A stretch of DNA of 64,000 nucleotides from Phocaeicola_A sp036804505 (GTDB lineage Bacteria > Bacteroidota > Bacteroidia > Bacteroidales > Bacteroidaceae): the NCBI GenBank assembly GCA_036804505.1, contig DAIRSI010000006.1:62001-126000 (forward strand), given 5' to 3'. The position numbers and the translations under genes are program-made. Positions within the stretch are counted from its first letter, which is position 1. Each line of letters opens with the position of its first letter. The notes beneath the pieces are model-generated. The model did no database searches. It was not told where the DNA came from and saw nothing but the letters and a program-made list of their open reading frames with translations. Below, one piece after another: positions 45,740 to 54,330 of the stretch.

Positions 45740-47941
45740 TTATCTCAATGTATAACGACCTGCCTTATGAAAAATAATTGATTGATGTCTTGAATTCGAT
45801 ATATAATTTACTATACAATGCTCGGGTATCTGAATTATTCCCGAACCATCAGCATGAAGTTCTATGTCAATAAAACCTTCTTTAACGGGAACTCTTGTTT
45901 TAATCCATTTCAAGTGAAGCAGATTGGGTTTTATGACGTATTCCCCGTTTTTTTGATCGGAAGAGGAAAAACCTATCAACCCGTTTAATATTCCAACTAC
46001 CACCGGCACTCCATTCGCCCCATGACAAAGGCTCAAGCCGTAAGGCCGATGATAAAATTCAAGCTGTTTCGCCCTTGAAGTTCCCGGTAGAAAATTCTCC
46101 GGGAAACGGCTATACCCTTGCTTCATCCAGTCGCCCCAAACTCTATCTATATAAGACCAAAGGTCCTTCACACGTCCGGCTTTGGCATAAGCCAGAAATT
46201 CATAACCTTTTTCATAACTCACTGCCGTATAATAGTAAGGAAGATTTGGCAAAATATTATCAAACAGATTGGCATAGCAATCAGTAGGAAATAGATCTGC
46301 CAGGATTGCCCAATACTGGGCATGATGAGATATTCTATCATCTGTCTCCCCATTATTTAATGTCCCGTTTTTAAATGCTTTTCGTTCTTTGTCCCAGAAC
46401 TTTTCCATTATTCTCTTTTTTAGTTGGGAAGCCAGCCGATCGTATTTCTCAGAAAGTTTTGTATCCTTCCATAATCTGGCAAAATAGGCACCGGCCTTAT
46501 AATTATAATAGAGCATGATTTGGGCATAGGAAGCCACTCCCTTTCGCGCAGGGCCATTTTGGGTTGACCAACCCGGGGTATAACCAAAATGGTCATCGCC
46601 ATAATTGCCATGCACAAAACCATCTTTATCGGCTATGGAAGTATAAAAGTCCAATAACTCCTTTATACGGTCCTTATAGCGTAAAGAAACAGACAAATCA
46701 CCATAGCGCAAATAGTTTTGTTTCAATCCGAACAGGGCATGTAAAGGATAATCGGGTATTCCCAAATCCGTCATTTTCGGATGCAGAGGCATCAAGGCAA
46801 TGGAAATACCATTTGCAGAAACCTGCTTGTCGCCGAAAAGATAGTCTCCGCCTAAAGTACTAATCAATGCGTCCATTGACCAAGGGAGGAAATCGCGTTT
46901 TATTCCATCGAGATAAAAGCCATGCATACTGGAATGAAGTGTAGCACAACTCATCTTAAACAGATTGTTTATGTAATCATCATCCGAATCAAACTGCATC
47001 TGATAATCAACCGGCCACATCGATGCTTCAAACTTAATATCCGATATAACAGCACCTTTATCACATTCCAGCGATACGTATCGGAGTGCACGCCGGGATA
47101 TACGAATCAAGCGGCTCTTATCAGACAGTTCAACGGATTTCAAAGGATATTGTTCGAATTTCTTTTCGTCATGTTCCAATGCCTCCTCCGGTGTTTCACC
47201 CACCCGAACAGTCACAGTACCACTTCCTTTTGCAGAAAAAGTCAAATAACCCACTTCCTGATAAAAGAAATCAATCAAAGCACAACCTTGTTGCCCAATT
47301 TGTATTCCATTCGTTCCGATTGTCTCTGAATTACGCAAAGGCAATATTTTATTCGGATTGATTATAGCCGTTATTTCCTGATTATCATCGGGACGAACAG
47401 ACGGTACATGGCGCATATCACTTTCCGGAATCGTCCAGAATTGCTTGTCCATGCTTGCCTGCCACTCATTTGGATTATCCAGATTCTCCCCTTGCAATAT
47501 GATACAAGGCAAGGAATCTGATGACACGGCTTCGAATATCAATTGTTGTTTCCCCGGCAGAAGAATCATTCTGTTGTTTTTTGTAATCTGTTTCTCCCCG
47601 TTTATATATAGATTAATACCTGAATGGCCATACCATTTTAAAGCGGTTTCTTTTTTTAAGCAGATCTCTCGTTTAAAATAAACATTCGGGCATTTCGCAA
47701 AGAACTTACCGGGATAACCGACGTTTATGCAACGTCCTCTGGATTCATGCACACACTGTTGTTGAAGGAAAGCAGCCAATTGCCCGGGATACCACATGTA
47801 AGAACCCGTCCATTCCTCTCTTCTGGGTTGATTTACAATTTCTACATTCGAGTCTCTAATCGGATCATATTCCCTTACGTCTGCGTGACACAAAAGAACG
47901 GACATAATGCAAGTCAAACTTAAAAATAAAACATACTTCAT
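45740..47941 (-). CDS. GH78-like alpha-L-rhamnosidase
   Basis: Large secreted enzyme of 733 aa. After a signal peptide (MKYVLFLSLTCIMSVLLCHA) comes a beta-sandwich region to about 320 (IDFFYQEVGYLTFSAKGSG, IRISRRALRYVSLECD), then the (alpha/alpha)6 domain. That domain opens with MHGFYLDGIKRDFLPWSMDA, a variant of the GH78 motif that carries the catalytic acid, continues with GFVHGNYGDDHFGYTPGWS, and is followed by a C-terminal beta domain. This matches bacterial GH78-type rhamnosidases, which remove alpha-L-rhamnose from rhamnogalacturonan or flavonoid glycosides. The first core motif has Asp-Gly-Ile-Lys where many members have Glu-Asp-Cys, so the activity should be tested. It lies 35 nt after the SGNH esterase on the same strand. 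Confidence 0.78.
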   Translation of the reverse strand: MKYVLFLSLTCIMSVLLCHADVREYDPIRDSNVEIVNQPRREEWTGSYMWYPGQLAAFLQQQCVHESRGRCINVGYPGKFFAKCPNVYFKREICLKKETALKWYGHSGINLYINGEKQITKNNRMILLPGKQQLIFEAVSSDSLPCIILQGENLDNPNEWQASMDKQFWTIPESDMRHVPSVRPDDNQEITAIINPNKILPLRNSETIGTNGIQIGQQGCALIDFFYQEVGYLTFSAKGSGTVTVRVGETPEEALEHDEKKFEQYPLKSVELSDKSRLIRISRRALRYVSLECDKGAVISDIKFEASMWPVDYQMQFDSDDDYINNLFKMSCATLHSSMHGFYLDGIKRDFLPWSMDALISTLGGDYLFGDKQVSANGISIALMPLHPKMTDLGIPDYPLHALFGLKQNYLRYGDLSVSLRYKDRIKELLDFYTSIADKDGFVHGNYGDDHFGYTPGWSTQNGPARKGVASYAQIMLYYNYKAGAYFARLWKDTKLSEKYDRLASQLKKRIMEKFWDKERKAFKNGTLNNGETDDRISHHAQYWAILADLFPTDCYANLFDNILPNLPYYYTAVSYEKGYEFLAYAKAGRVKDLWSYIDRVWGDWMKQGYSRFPENFLPGTSRAKQLEFYHRPYGLSLCHGANGVPVVVGILNGLIGFSSSDQKNGEYVIKPNLLHLKWIKTRVPVKEGFIDIELHADGSGIIQIPEHCIVNYISNSRHQSIIFHKAGRYTLR

Positions 47942-47976
47942 ACTTGAAACTATTATCTTTGCTTACTTGTCTGTCT

Positions 47977-48846
47977 TTACTTTCCATACTGATAATCGGT
48001 CCCAATAAAAGCAGCCTCTTCAAAGTCTTTCATATGCTGTCTGATTATCCAATCTATATAGGTCATAAACATATATGCCGTCAGTTGGTAGCCTGCCGCA
48101 TTCTGATGCCCACCCATGAAATATTTCCGCATCGGGGTGCCCTTTTCATAAGAAGGAGCATATTTATATAAATCTATCACATATACATTGTCAAATATTA
48201 TGGACATTTCACGTATCACTTCATTAAAAGACTCTTTCGTATTTTCTTCTTTAGGACGAGTTACCACAAAAATTTTTGCCTTAGGTTGAATGCTTTTTAT
48301 CCTTTGTATAATACCACCGTAATAGCCCGCAAAAGTCGTATCATTCTTAGTATAATCTTTTAAATCAATATCTTTCTTACAATTTCCCGCTTTATAGCCT
48401 CGATACGTATCATTCACACCCAAAGCTATGATATAAGCCATTTTAGGATCTTTCTTTGCATCAATATTATTGTTTCGGTTCTTGGGATGATCCCAGAAAT
48501 GATCAATCCATCCTCTGGCATCTTCACCTCCCTGCGAAAAGTTTTCGCCTTTTGTTCCTGTTGCCGCGCATATACGCTGGCCCCAAGAATATTCATAAAG
48601 ATCAATGTATAGTTTCTTTCCATTTGAATCATATGCTTCATGCTCACCGCTACAAAGGGAATCTCCGATAAAACCCCATTTATGAAAAATGCCACAGAGA
48701 CCCGGAGTTTCTTTTATTACGGCTAACGGGTTCTCTTCTTTGGACGTTAATGTTCCATTTACAAGGCCACTCTGTTCCATAGCTCCAACCTTTACAACTC
48801 CAAAAAGAAATAGGAAAATAGTAAGTGTTTGATTAATTGTTTTCAT
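47977..48846 (-). CDS. SGNH/GDSL-family hydrolase, putative carbohydrate esterase
   Basis: Secreted protein of about 289 aa. Signal peptide MKTINQTLTIFLFLFGVVKVGA. Block I of the SGNH family is GFIGDSLCSGEHE with the catalytic Ser. A Gly-rich block III-like stretch reads YIIALGVNDTYRG with the Asn, and block V is FMGGHQNAAGYQLTAY with the His. This is the layout of rhamnogalacturonan-acetylesterase-like GDSL enzymes. The start at 48846 was chosen because the longer frame to 48888 begins with a non-signal stretch. It is co-directional with the GH78-like gene 35 nt downstream, so the two could deacetylate and trim rhamnogalacturonan side groups together. The substrate is inferred. Confidence 0.82.
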   Translation of the reverse strand: MKTINQTLTIFLFLFGVVKVGAMEQSGLVNGTLTSKEENPLAVIKETPGLCGIFHKWGFIGDSLCSGEHEAYDSNGKKLYIDLYEYSWGQRICAATGTKGENFSQGGEDARGWIDHFWDHPKNRNNNIDAKKDPKMAYIIALGVNDTYRGYKAGNCKKDIDLKDYTKNDTTFAGYYGGIIQRIKSIQPKAKIFVVTRPKEENTKESFNEVIREMSIIFDNVYVIDLYKYAPSYEKGTPMRKYFMGGHQNAAGYQLTAYMFMTYIDWIIRQHMKDFEEAAFIGTDYQYGK

Positions 48847-49037
48847 TTTAATTATTTGTATTTGTATAGGAATCGATTTGATGTACAAAAATAATTAAAT
48901 CATAAGAGTAAAAGTAATTCCATTTATTAAAAAAGTCAAAACAAATGAAAGGATCATGCCTTCTACTCTTTTTTCCATTAGAAAAATCCTTCGTCAATTG
49001 AGATGCAAAATCATTCCCCGGAAATTTTTTCAAAAAG

Positions 49038-49150
49038 CATTCTAACCATTCTAACTTTTCGTTTTATCTGATTATATATCAGATAGATGGAAGTTAGAAT
49101 GCTATTAAAATACATTCTAACTTTCTCGAGCATTCTAACTACATTCTAAC
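49038..49150. repeat. CATTCTAAC word repeat cluster
   Basis: The 9-mer CATTCTAAC occurs in direct orientation at 49038, 49047, 49113, 49131 and 49142 and inverted (GTTAGAATG) at 49093. The copies at 49047 and 49093 close a long hairpin with an 11-bp outer stem and an inner 8-bp palindrome (TATCTGAT/ATCAGATA, 49065-49085). Part of the 705-bp gap between the SGNH and GH27 genes; no gene is seen in that gap. Confidence 0.65.
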
Positions 49151-49218
49151 TTTTTCATTAACTGTTTAGACTCTATGCTTACAATAAACCGACGAAACAT
49201 CACGCACAAGAATGATAT

Positions 49219-49330
49219 GTTAAGTAAAACTGCTTTCCGCTAACACGTTTATGATGACGTGTTAAGCAAAAGCCGATTTGCTTAACACGTTGTCTTGGAC
49301 AAGTTAACAATTTCGGCTTTTGTTTAACAC
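49219..49330. repeat. Alternating GTTAAG / TAACAC array, 42-bp period
   Basis: GTTAAG-type words (49219, 49261, 49303) alternate with TAACAC (49241, 49283, 49325); steps are 22, 20, 22, 20, 22 bp. Inside it a perfect 14-bp stem (49257-49270 with 49277-49290) closes a 6-nt loop, and AAAGCCGA recurs inverted at about 49313. Confidence 0.65.
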
Positions 49331-49445
49331 GTTTCTATTCAGTGATGGACTCAATCACTATGCCTGGTTTTCGTTCCCCGCTATGATTCAAGAACAGATT
49401 CATCAATCGGGTGTTTACATAATTACAAAAGGTTTCCCCTGAGTA

Positions 49446-49490
49446 CCCTACACCACAATTCGCTTTCATTGAGCGGATTGTGGTGTAGGG
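49446..49490. other. Long hairpin without T-tail downstream of GH27
   Basis: A 19-bp stem with one G-T wobble (49446-49464 with 49472-49490; ends CCCTACACCACAAT) closes a 7-nt loop, 62 nt past the GH27 stop on the minus strand. No T-run follows on either strand, so it is not a plain intrinsic terminator. Confidence 0.6.
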
Positions 49491-49551
49491 ATGAAATTCA
49501 GGCCTTTGGAAACAAGCCCTTTTAGTGGGAAAATTATCTATAAAGAAGATT

Positions 49552-51753
49552 CTACTGGCAACGGATCTTTAGTAACATTACTCCATGTAACAATATATTA
49601 TAAGTGGTTTCATCCACGTTTAAATCTTTCTGACGCCAAAGGTCACGCACGGAAACAGGCTTACTGATACCCATCATCTGATAATACTTGGCTATATCCA
49701 CGTTCCTGTCATCACTGCCCACATTGAAGATACCCACAGCATAACTGCCGTCGGCCAGCGGACGCTTCCATATCTGTATGTCACCATCCTTCACCTCTCG
49801 TTTGGCTTGCTGACCAAGAATATCCTGATTCACAGCATTCACCTCGTTGTTGCAAAGCAGACTCAGCGTGAAATTATCCATCTGGGACACATCGCACCCG
49901 ATGAGCATATTCGCAGCTAAAAGCGCCCAAAGCGAAATGTGGGTGTATTGCTCGTCAGGAGTCAACCGCGTATCGCGCAGACTGGCACTCCATCCCACTT
50001 TGCCCACAATCAGCATGTCGGGATCATTCCAATGACCGGGTGCCGAATAGGGATAAAGCTCTGCCTGACGATTGAAACCGATATCATAGAGTGACTTCCA
50101 GGTATCGGTGATATCCCCTGTAGTGCGCCATGAATTGGCATCTACCATAAATCCCCATTTCCAAACATCAGAAAATCCATACTGACAAAGGCTATAGAAA
50201 ATATCGCGGGGCTGCTGACGCAAATAACGTTCCATGTGGAGATAAGGCCACACATAGGCTGCCAGCGTATGGTCTTTGCTAGGCTCGAACTCTCGCGTAT
50301 AACTACACCAATCATATTTCAGATAGTCCACACCCCAACTGTTATAAGTCTCGGCATCTTGTTTCTCGTGTCCCAACGAACCCAGATAACCACCGCAAGT
50401 GCGCTCACCCGGTGAAGAATAAATGCCGAAGCGTAGCCCATGCTGATGAAGCCAGTCGCCAAGGCTCTTCATGTTGGGGAACTTTTCGTTTGGAGCTATC
50501 GTGCCGTCAGCATTGCGTTCGGCAGCCTCCCAGGCATCATCGATGTTCACATAACTATAACCGTAATCGGCAAGACCTTTATCGAGAATGGCCTGAGCCG
50601 ATGATTTCACTTTTTCCTGTGAAACACTCAGCCCCCAACAATTCCAGCTGTTCCATCCCATTGGAGGAGTCAGTGCCAACTTGTCGCCCACCTTGATGGT
50701 AAATCTCTGTTCGGCTTTCCCTTTGGCATTTTCGGCCACAAGTGTCATTTCATAATTGCCGGCAGTGGCAATGCTTCCACTGATTACTCCGTTCTCGACA
50801 TCCAGCTTCAATCCTTCGGCAAGTCCTTCCACTGCATAACGCATGGGTTTCACTCCCGAGAAGGCCATATGGAAGATAACGGGCGAACCCGGACGCACGC
50901 CGTACACCAAAGCTCCGTTATAGCGCGGTGCAGCCGGAGCTGCCGGCGTGAGGATATATTTGGATGAATAAACCCCGCTGACGGTTTTTCCATCACCGGC
51001 GGTAAAGGTGGTATAGAAACGTACATGCTTACCCGGAGTGAAATTCATATCGAACGTCTGACTGCTATTCGCATTCAATGCCACTTTCTTGTCTATTGTC
51101 TTGAGCACGGCACCATTCTCCGCATCCTTCATCACAATGTTGATTTTACCTTTCTGCACCAACGGAAATATATTGCGGCATGTAATGGCCATGACTGTTT
51201 TCTTGGAATTCTCGGCAGTCTCCTTCGGATTCAGTTCGATTCCTTCAATCAACGAAGGCTGACTGATGCGGAATCCCTGGCCACGTATTCCAGCTTCTCC
51301 ACCTTTATTATACACACGGATGGCAAGCACATTCTCGCCGGAGACCTTCGCCCTGTCCACTGCGTAGCGCCGCGGTGTATCCCATGCCGAAACATAACCG
51401 TCTTTACCATTGGGCATGCGACCCGTTTTGCCGATAAGTTCACCGTTGAGATACGTCTCATCAACATCATCTATATTGCCTAAATCAAAAATTACCAGAG
51501 GATTACTAACCCCCGACGCAAATGAAGAAGGTATGCTGAAGCGAATGCGATACCAGCCGAAACTATCGTCATTGGAACTACCCGGCCATAGCTGGTTTAT
51601 GGGAACTGTGGCCCACCTGCTGTCATCATAATTCGATTTTTGATACTGGGGGTTATCACCCTTTATGAACTTCGCTTCAGTGAATGTAAGCGGTGTCTGC
51701 GCCATAGCAAAAACTGTTGTGAACAGACAGAACAATAGCAATAATTTTTTCAT
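49552..51753 (-). CDS. GH27 alpha-galactosidase with N-terminal accessory domains
   Basis: Secreted retaining alpha-galactosidase of 733 aa. A signal peptide (to MAQ) is followed by a jelly-roll galactose-binding-like domain about 20-180 (WATVPINQLWPGSSNDDSFGWYR, NPLVIFDLGNIDDVDETYLNG), an Ig-like stretch about 180-360, and the GH27 (beta/alpha)8 domain from about 365: TPPMGWNSWNCWGLSVSQEK, YSYVNIDDAWE, nucleophile Asp in DYLKYDWCSY, acid/base Asp in WRTTGDITDTW, and GHWNDPDMLIVG. The domain order is typical of Bacteroides members of about this length. It is transcribed divergently from the propeller-like gene and stands alone. It likely removes terminal alpha-galactose from plant galactosides. 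Confidence 0.93.
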   Translation of the reverse strand: MKKLLLLFCLFTTVFAMAQTPLTFTEAKFIKGDNPQYQKSNYDDSRWATVPINQLWPGSSNDDSFGWYRIRFSIPSSFASGVSNPLVIFDLGNIDDVDETYLNGELIGKTGRMPNGKDGYVSAWDTPRRYAVDRAKVSGENVLAIRVYNKGGEAGIRGQGFRISQPSLIEGIELNPKETAENSKKTVMAITCRNIFPLVQKGKINIVMKDAENGAVLKTIDKKVALNANSSQTFDMNFTPGKHVRFYTTFTAGDGKTVSGVYSSKYILTPAAPAAPRYNGALVYGVRPGSPVIFHMAFSGVKPMRYAVEGLAEGLKLDVENGVISGSIATAGNYEMTLVAENAKGKAEQRFTIKVGDKLALTPPMGWNSWNCWGLSVSQEKVKSSAQAILDKGLADYGYSYVNIDDAWEAAERNADGTIAPNEKFPNMKSLGDWLHQHGLRFGIYSSPGERTCGGYLGSLGHEKQDAETYNSWGVDYLKYDWCSYTREFEPSKDHTLAAYVWPYLHMERYLRQQPRDIFYSLCQYGFSDVWKWGFMVDANSWRTTGDITDTWKSLYDIGFNRQAELYPYSAPGHWNDPDMLIVGKVGWSASLRDTRLTPDEQYTHISLWALLAANMLIGCDVSQMDNFTLSLLCNNEVNAVNQDILGQQAKREVKDGDIQIWKRPLADGSYAVGIFNVGSDDRNVDIAKYYQMMGISKPVSVRDLWRQKDLNVDETTYNILLHGVMLLKIRCQ

Positions 51754-51848
51754 CTTGTTCTGATTTTATTATTAGATTCAGTATTAATGGTTGTAAAGTT
51801 AATCATTATTTATTTATTATTCGTATTTTTGTAAAAACAAAAAAAATC

Positions 51849-53375
51849 ATGAAGAACAACTTTTTACTGATTGTCTGGCTGCTATTGTACTGTTCCGTCG
51901 CAAATGCACAATATACAATAAATAAGAATCTGTACATAGGCAAACATGTGGATGGAACCCCTGTGAAAGGTACTTTCATAAATATGAACAATAAATTTTC
52001 CGGAATGTCTGTTTTAAGACATTACATCCTGCTTCAGGATTCTAAAGACGGAAATATCATCAGCTATGTCTTTGATAAAAACGATTTGCATCAAGTAGCC
52101 CAATTCAAAGACAATAATGATATCTATCTGCTCGATGACGGATACTTCAAGTATAAATATAAACATACGACATTCTATGATTTCCAAGGCAAGAAATTGT
52201 ACACGTTGTCTATGCAACCTGTATGGCACAATGACTCTCTCGATGTTATGATAGGTTACAATCATCCCGATTATTTTTTTAAAGGAGATATTTCGGCCTT
52301 TCACATTTCTACGGGCAAATTGATATGGAAGCAAAAAATACCCCATCGCTATCATTGGCCATGGAGCGATGTCACCAAAGACAGAAAGCAGAAAAACATA
52401 CTTTACTTGATTACCGACTCACTGGTGAAACTGGATGTCCTGACCGGAAAAACAGTTAAGATGCCTTTCACTGCCGGGATGGACGAACCTTTTAAGTCAC
52501 GATTCTCTTTAGTCAGGAAACGTCCCATCTATCGTACGGATTGGAAAGAAGCCTACTGGTGCTGTCAGCCTTATATAGATTCCAATGTATTATCGGGGAC
52601 TCATAGCAATTCTGTTTCTTCAGAAGATTCCATTTTCATTGCCGATGCCAAAAACTTGTATTGTCTGGACATGCTGCTGAACAAAAGATGGATAACCCCC
52701 TTACCTGCCGATGCCGGATCAAAATCTTACCTTATAATTCAAGATGACAAGATTCTGCTCATCAATTACGGCATCGCGTTCCAAAAAGGACTTCTCGGGC
52801 ATTGCGGAAAGCCGTTTGTCGGAGTGTATGACAAGCATACAGGCAAACAATTGTCACTCACCATGCCCGATATAAAAAACAAGATTTCCGATGGCCTTGC
52901 CGTAACAGGCAGAGCTTATTGGCAAGACGACACAGGATTGATGTTCAACAACCAAGGAGAAACGGAGGTACACCGCATAGATTGGAAAGCCCCCGTGATG
53001 AAAGCCAAGAGTAAAGATGAGGAAGACGAATGTTTCTATTGGCCCGTCGATACAGTGTATCAATATTCACAAGGAAGCATGAAACCACTTGTTACTGATG
53101 CTCATCAGCTATTGGTGGAAGCCAACAAGCAGGATGTCTATCTGCTCAAAGACGACGGGACACAACAGAAATTCAATGCCGACAGCATCTTTTCCACGAA
53201 GTCGGAAAACATCTATTACAACAATGCCGAAAAGCGCACAACCTACTTGGTTACCGACAGTTCAAAGAAAGTTCTACTTGTCTTCGAATTCGAAGGGATA
53301 CTTATAGCCGGCGATAAAGGCAAACTATATGCAGCATTGCCAAACGGTGTCTGCGTGATTGACTCGCAACAATAG
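51849..53375 (+). CDS. Secreted beta-propeller-like protein of unknown function
   Basis: I do not recognise a named family. The 508-aa product has a signal peptide (MKNNFLLIVWLLLYCSVANA) and then repeated short beta-rich units that look like PQQ/WD-type propeller blades, for example ISAFHISTGKLIWKQKIP, KLDVLTGKTVKMPF, SIFIADAKNLYCLDMLLNKRWI and FVGVYDKHTGKQLSLTMP, where a value is read and compared with a Thr-Gly-Lys turn, plus the final GDKGKLYAALPNGVCVID. No catalytic motif was seen. A -7 box TATTTTTG lies at 51824-51831. The neighbours (GH27 divergent, HU-like downstream) give no clear hint. It is likely a periplasmic or surface scaffold or sensor protein. Confidence 0.65.
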   Translation: MKNNFLLIVWLLLYCSVANAQYTINKNLYIGKHVDGTPVKGTFINMNNKFSGMSVLRHYILLQDSKDGNIISYVFDKNDLHQVAQFKDNNDIYLLDDGYFKYKYKHTTFYDFQGKKLYTLSMQPVWHNDSLDVMIGYNHPDYFFKGDISAFHISTGKLIWKQKIPHRYHWPWSDVTKDRKQKNILYLITDSLVKLDVLTGKTVKMPFTAGMDEPFKSRFSLVRKRPIYRTDWKEAYWCCQPYIDSNVLSGTHSNSVSSEDSIFIADAKNLYCLDMLLNKRWITPLPADAGSKSYLIIQDDKILLINYGIAFQKGLLGHCGKPFVGVYDKHTGKQLSLTMPDIKNKISDGLAVTGRAYWQDDTGLMFNNQGETEVHRIDWKAPVMKAKSKDEEDECFYWPVDTVYQYSQGSMKPLVTDAHQLLVEANKQDVYLLKDDGTQQKFNADSIFSTKSENIYYNNAEKRTTYLVTDSSKKVLLVFEFEGILIAGDKGKLYAALPNGVCVIDSQQ

Positions 53376-53422
53376 AACATTTCAATAACTATAGACAAAT
53401 GACCATTATATTCATGGGAAAC

Positions 53423-53454
53423 CTTGCTTATTTACGTGGAAAATCATACCTTTG
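53423..53454 (+). promoter_or_regulatory. Promoter before the HU-like gene
   Basis: CTTG (53423-53426, one mismatch to TTTG), a 20-nt spacer and TACCTTTG (53447-53454). The predicted start near 53461 places the 22-bp array inside the leader RNA. Confidence 0.55.
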
Positions 53455-53470
53455 TACGTGAGATATTATC

Positions 53471-53558
53471 GTCTCACCCATGTGATACGTGCGTCTCACG
53501 TCCGTGATACATGCATACCACAAGGGTGAGACGTGCGTACCACGGACGTGAGACGACA
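53471..53558 (+). repeat. Four tandem 22-bp palindromic units in the HU-like gene leader
   Basis: Units start at 53471, 53493, 53515 and 53537, each 22 bp. They share the frame GTNTCAC or GTACCAC, four variable centre bases (CCAT, GTCC, AAGG, GGAC), GTGAKAC, then GTGC or similar. Each unit is an imperfect palindrome, and units 1/4 and 2/3 are also inverted relative to each other, so the whole array can fold back on itself. Confidence 0.75.
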
Positions 53559-53606
53559 CTTTTCCATAAGAAAAAGGATAAAAACCAACTAAAATACGGA
53601 TAGAAA

Positions 53607-54233
53607 ATGATTAAATTTGATGTGTATAACACCCCAAGCGCGAACTCTGAAAACGGGGAAAAAAGCTACCACGTAAGGGTGGCCGGTTCCAGAACCATTG
53701 ATTTCAAAAGAGTTGTGGACGACATGTCGCGTCCTTCTACCGTGACTTCCGCGGACATTGTAGCGGTTCTCGACGGCTTGTCGCATTTTCTGGAACGAAC
53801 CTTAAAGGAAGGCAACCGCATCCACATCAAAGGATTGGGATATTTCTCCGTGGCCATCTCCACTCCCAAGACGGATAATCCGAAACTGATCACCAAGAGG
53901 AAGGTCATCGTGAAAGGTATCGACTTTTATCCCGAAAAGGACCTGATGAGAAGAATGCGCTCGGCCGAATTCGAACGAATTGAGAAAAAAAATCATTCCC
54001 GGGAATTTTCGGACATTGAAATCCAAGGCATCCTGAATGAATATTTCAAGGACCACCGCAGCATTAACCGTGCAACCTTCCAGCACATTTGCGGATTGAC
54101 ACGAAGCACGGCCCTTCGCAGAATCAAGACATTCACCAAAGGCGACACCCCCATGCTCCTCAATGAAGGAGTGAAAAACGCCCCCATATATGTGCCTGCC
54201 AAAGGTTTCTTCGGACGCTCTTTCGATGAATAA
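53607..54233 (+). CDS. HU-like DNA-binding protein with C-terminal HTH
   Basis: Nucleoid-type protein of 208 aa, about twice the length of ordinary HU (90 aa). Residues about 1-130 match the HU/IHF fold as found in Bacteroides: YHVRVAGSRTIDFKRVVDDM, SADIVAVLDGLSHFLERTLKEG, NRIHIKGLGYFSVAISTPK (the GxGxF DNA-arm region), with a KVIVKGIDFYPEKDLMRRMR strand-helix end. The rest (about 130-190) is helical and reads as a small helix-turn-helix (INRATFQHICGLTRSTALRR). The protein probably binds DNA architecturally; targets are unknown. Its leader carries the 22-bp repeat array, which could be its own binding site. It is followed by a terminator at 54251. Confidence 0.8.
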   Translation: MIKFDVYNTPSANSENGEKSYHVRVAGSRTIDFKRVVDDMSRPSTVTSADIVAVLDGLSHFLERTLKEGNRIHIKGLGYFSVAISTPKTDNPKLITKRKVIVKGIDFYPEKDLMRRMRSAEFERIEKKNHSREFSDIEIQGILNEYFKDHRSINRATFQHICGLTRSTALRRIKTFTKGDTPMLLNEGVKNAPIYVPAKGFFGRSFDE

Positions 54234-54250
54234 CCGATAACTTTTTCATG

Positions 54251-54297
54251 TCCCGTCACCAGAGATAGCTGATTTTCAGCATTTACCGGTGACGGGA
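54251..54297 (+). terminator. Branched hairpin after the HU-like gene
   Basis: A perfect 10-bp stem (TCCCGTCACC 54251-54260 with its complement 54288-54297) encloses a second small hairpin (GCTGA-ttt-TCAGC, 54268-54280). It lies 17 nt after the stop, with a run of five T at 54311-54315 further on. Confidence 0.6.
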
Positions 54298-54330
54298 GCA
54301 TAAGGTAAACTTTTTAGAATATTCAGGATT

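Noticed and set aside
49038..49330. Possible CRISPR array
   Set aside because: Repeated words are short (6-9 bp), partly inverted and separated by related rather than unique spacers. No cas gene is present.
53471..53558. Possible CRISPR or mobile-element end
   Set aside because: Units are contiguous 22-bp palindromes with only four variable bases each; there is no spacer, transposase or target duplication.
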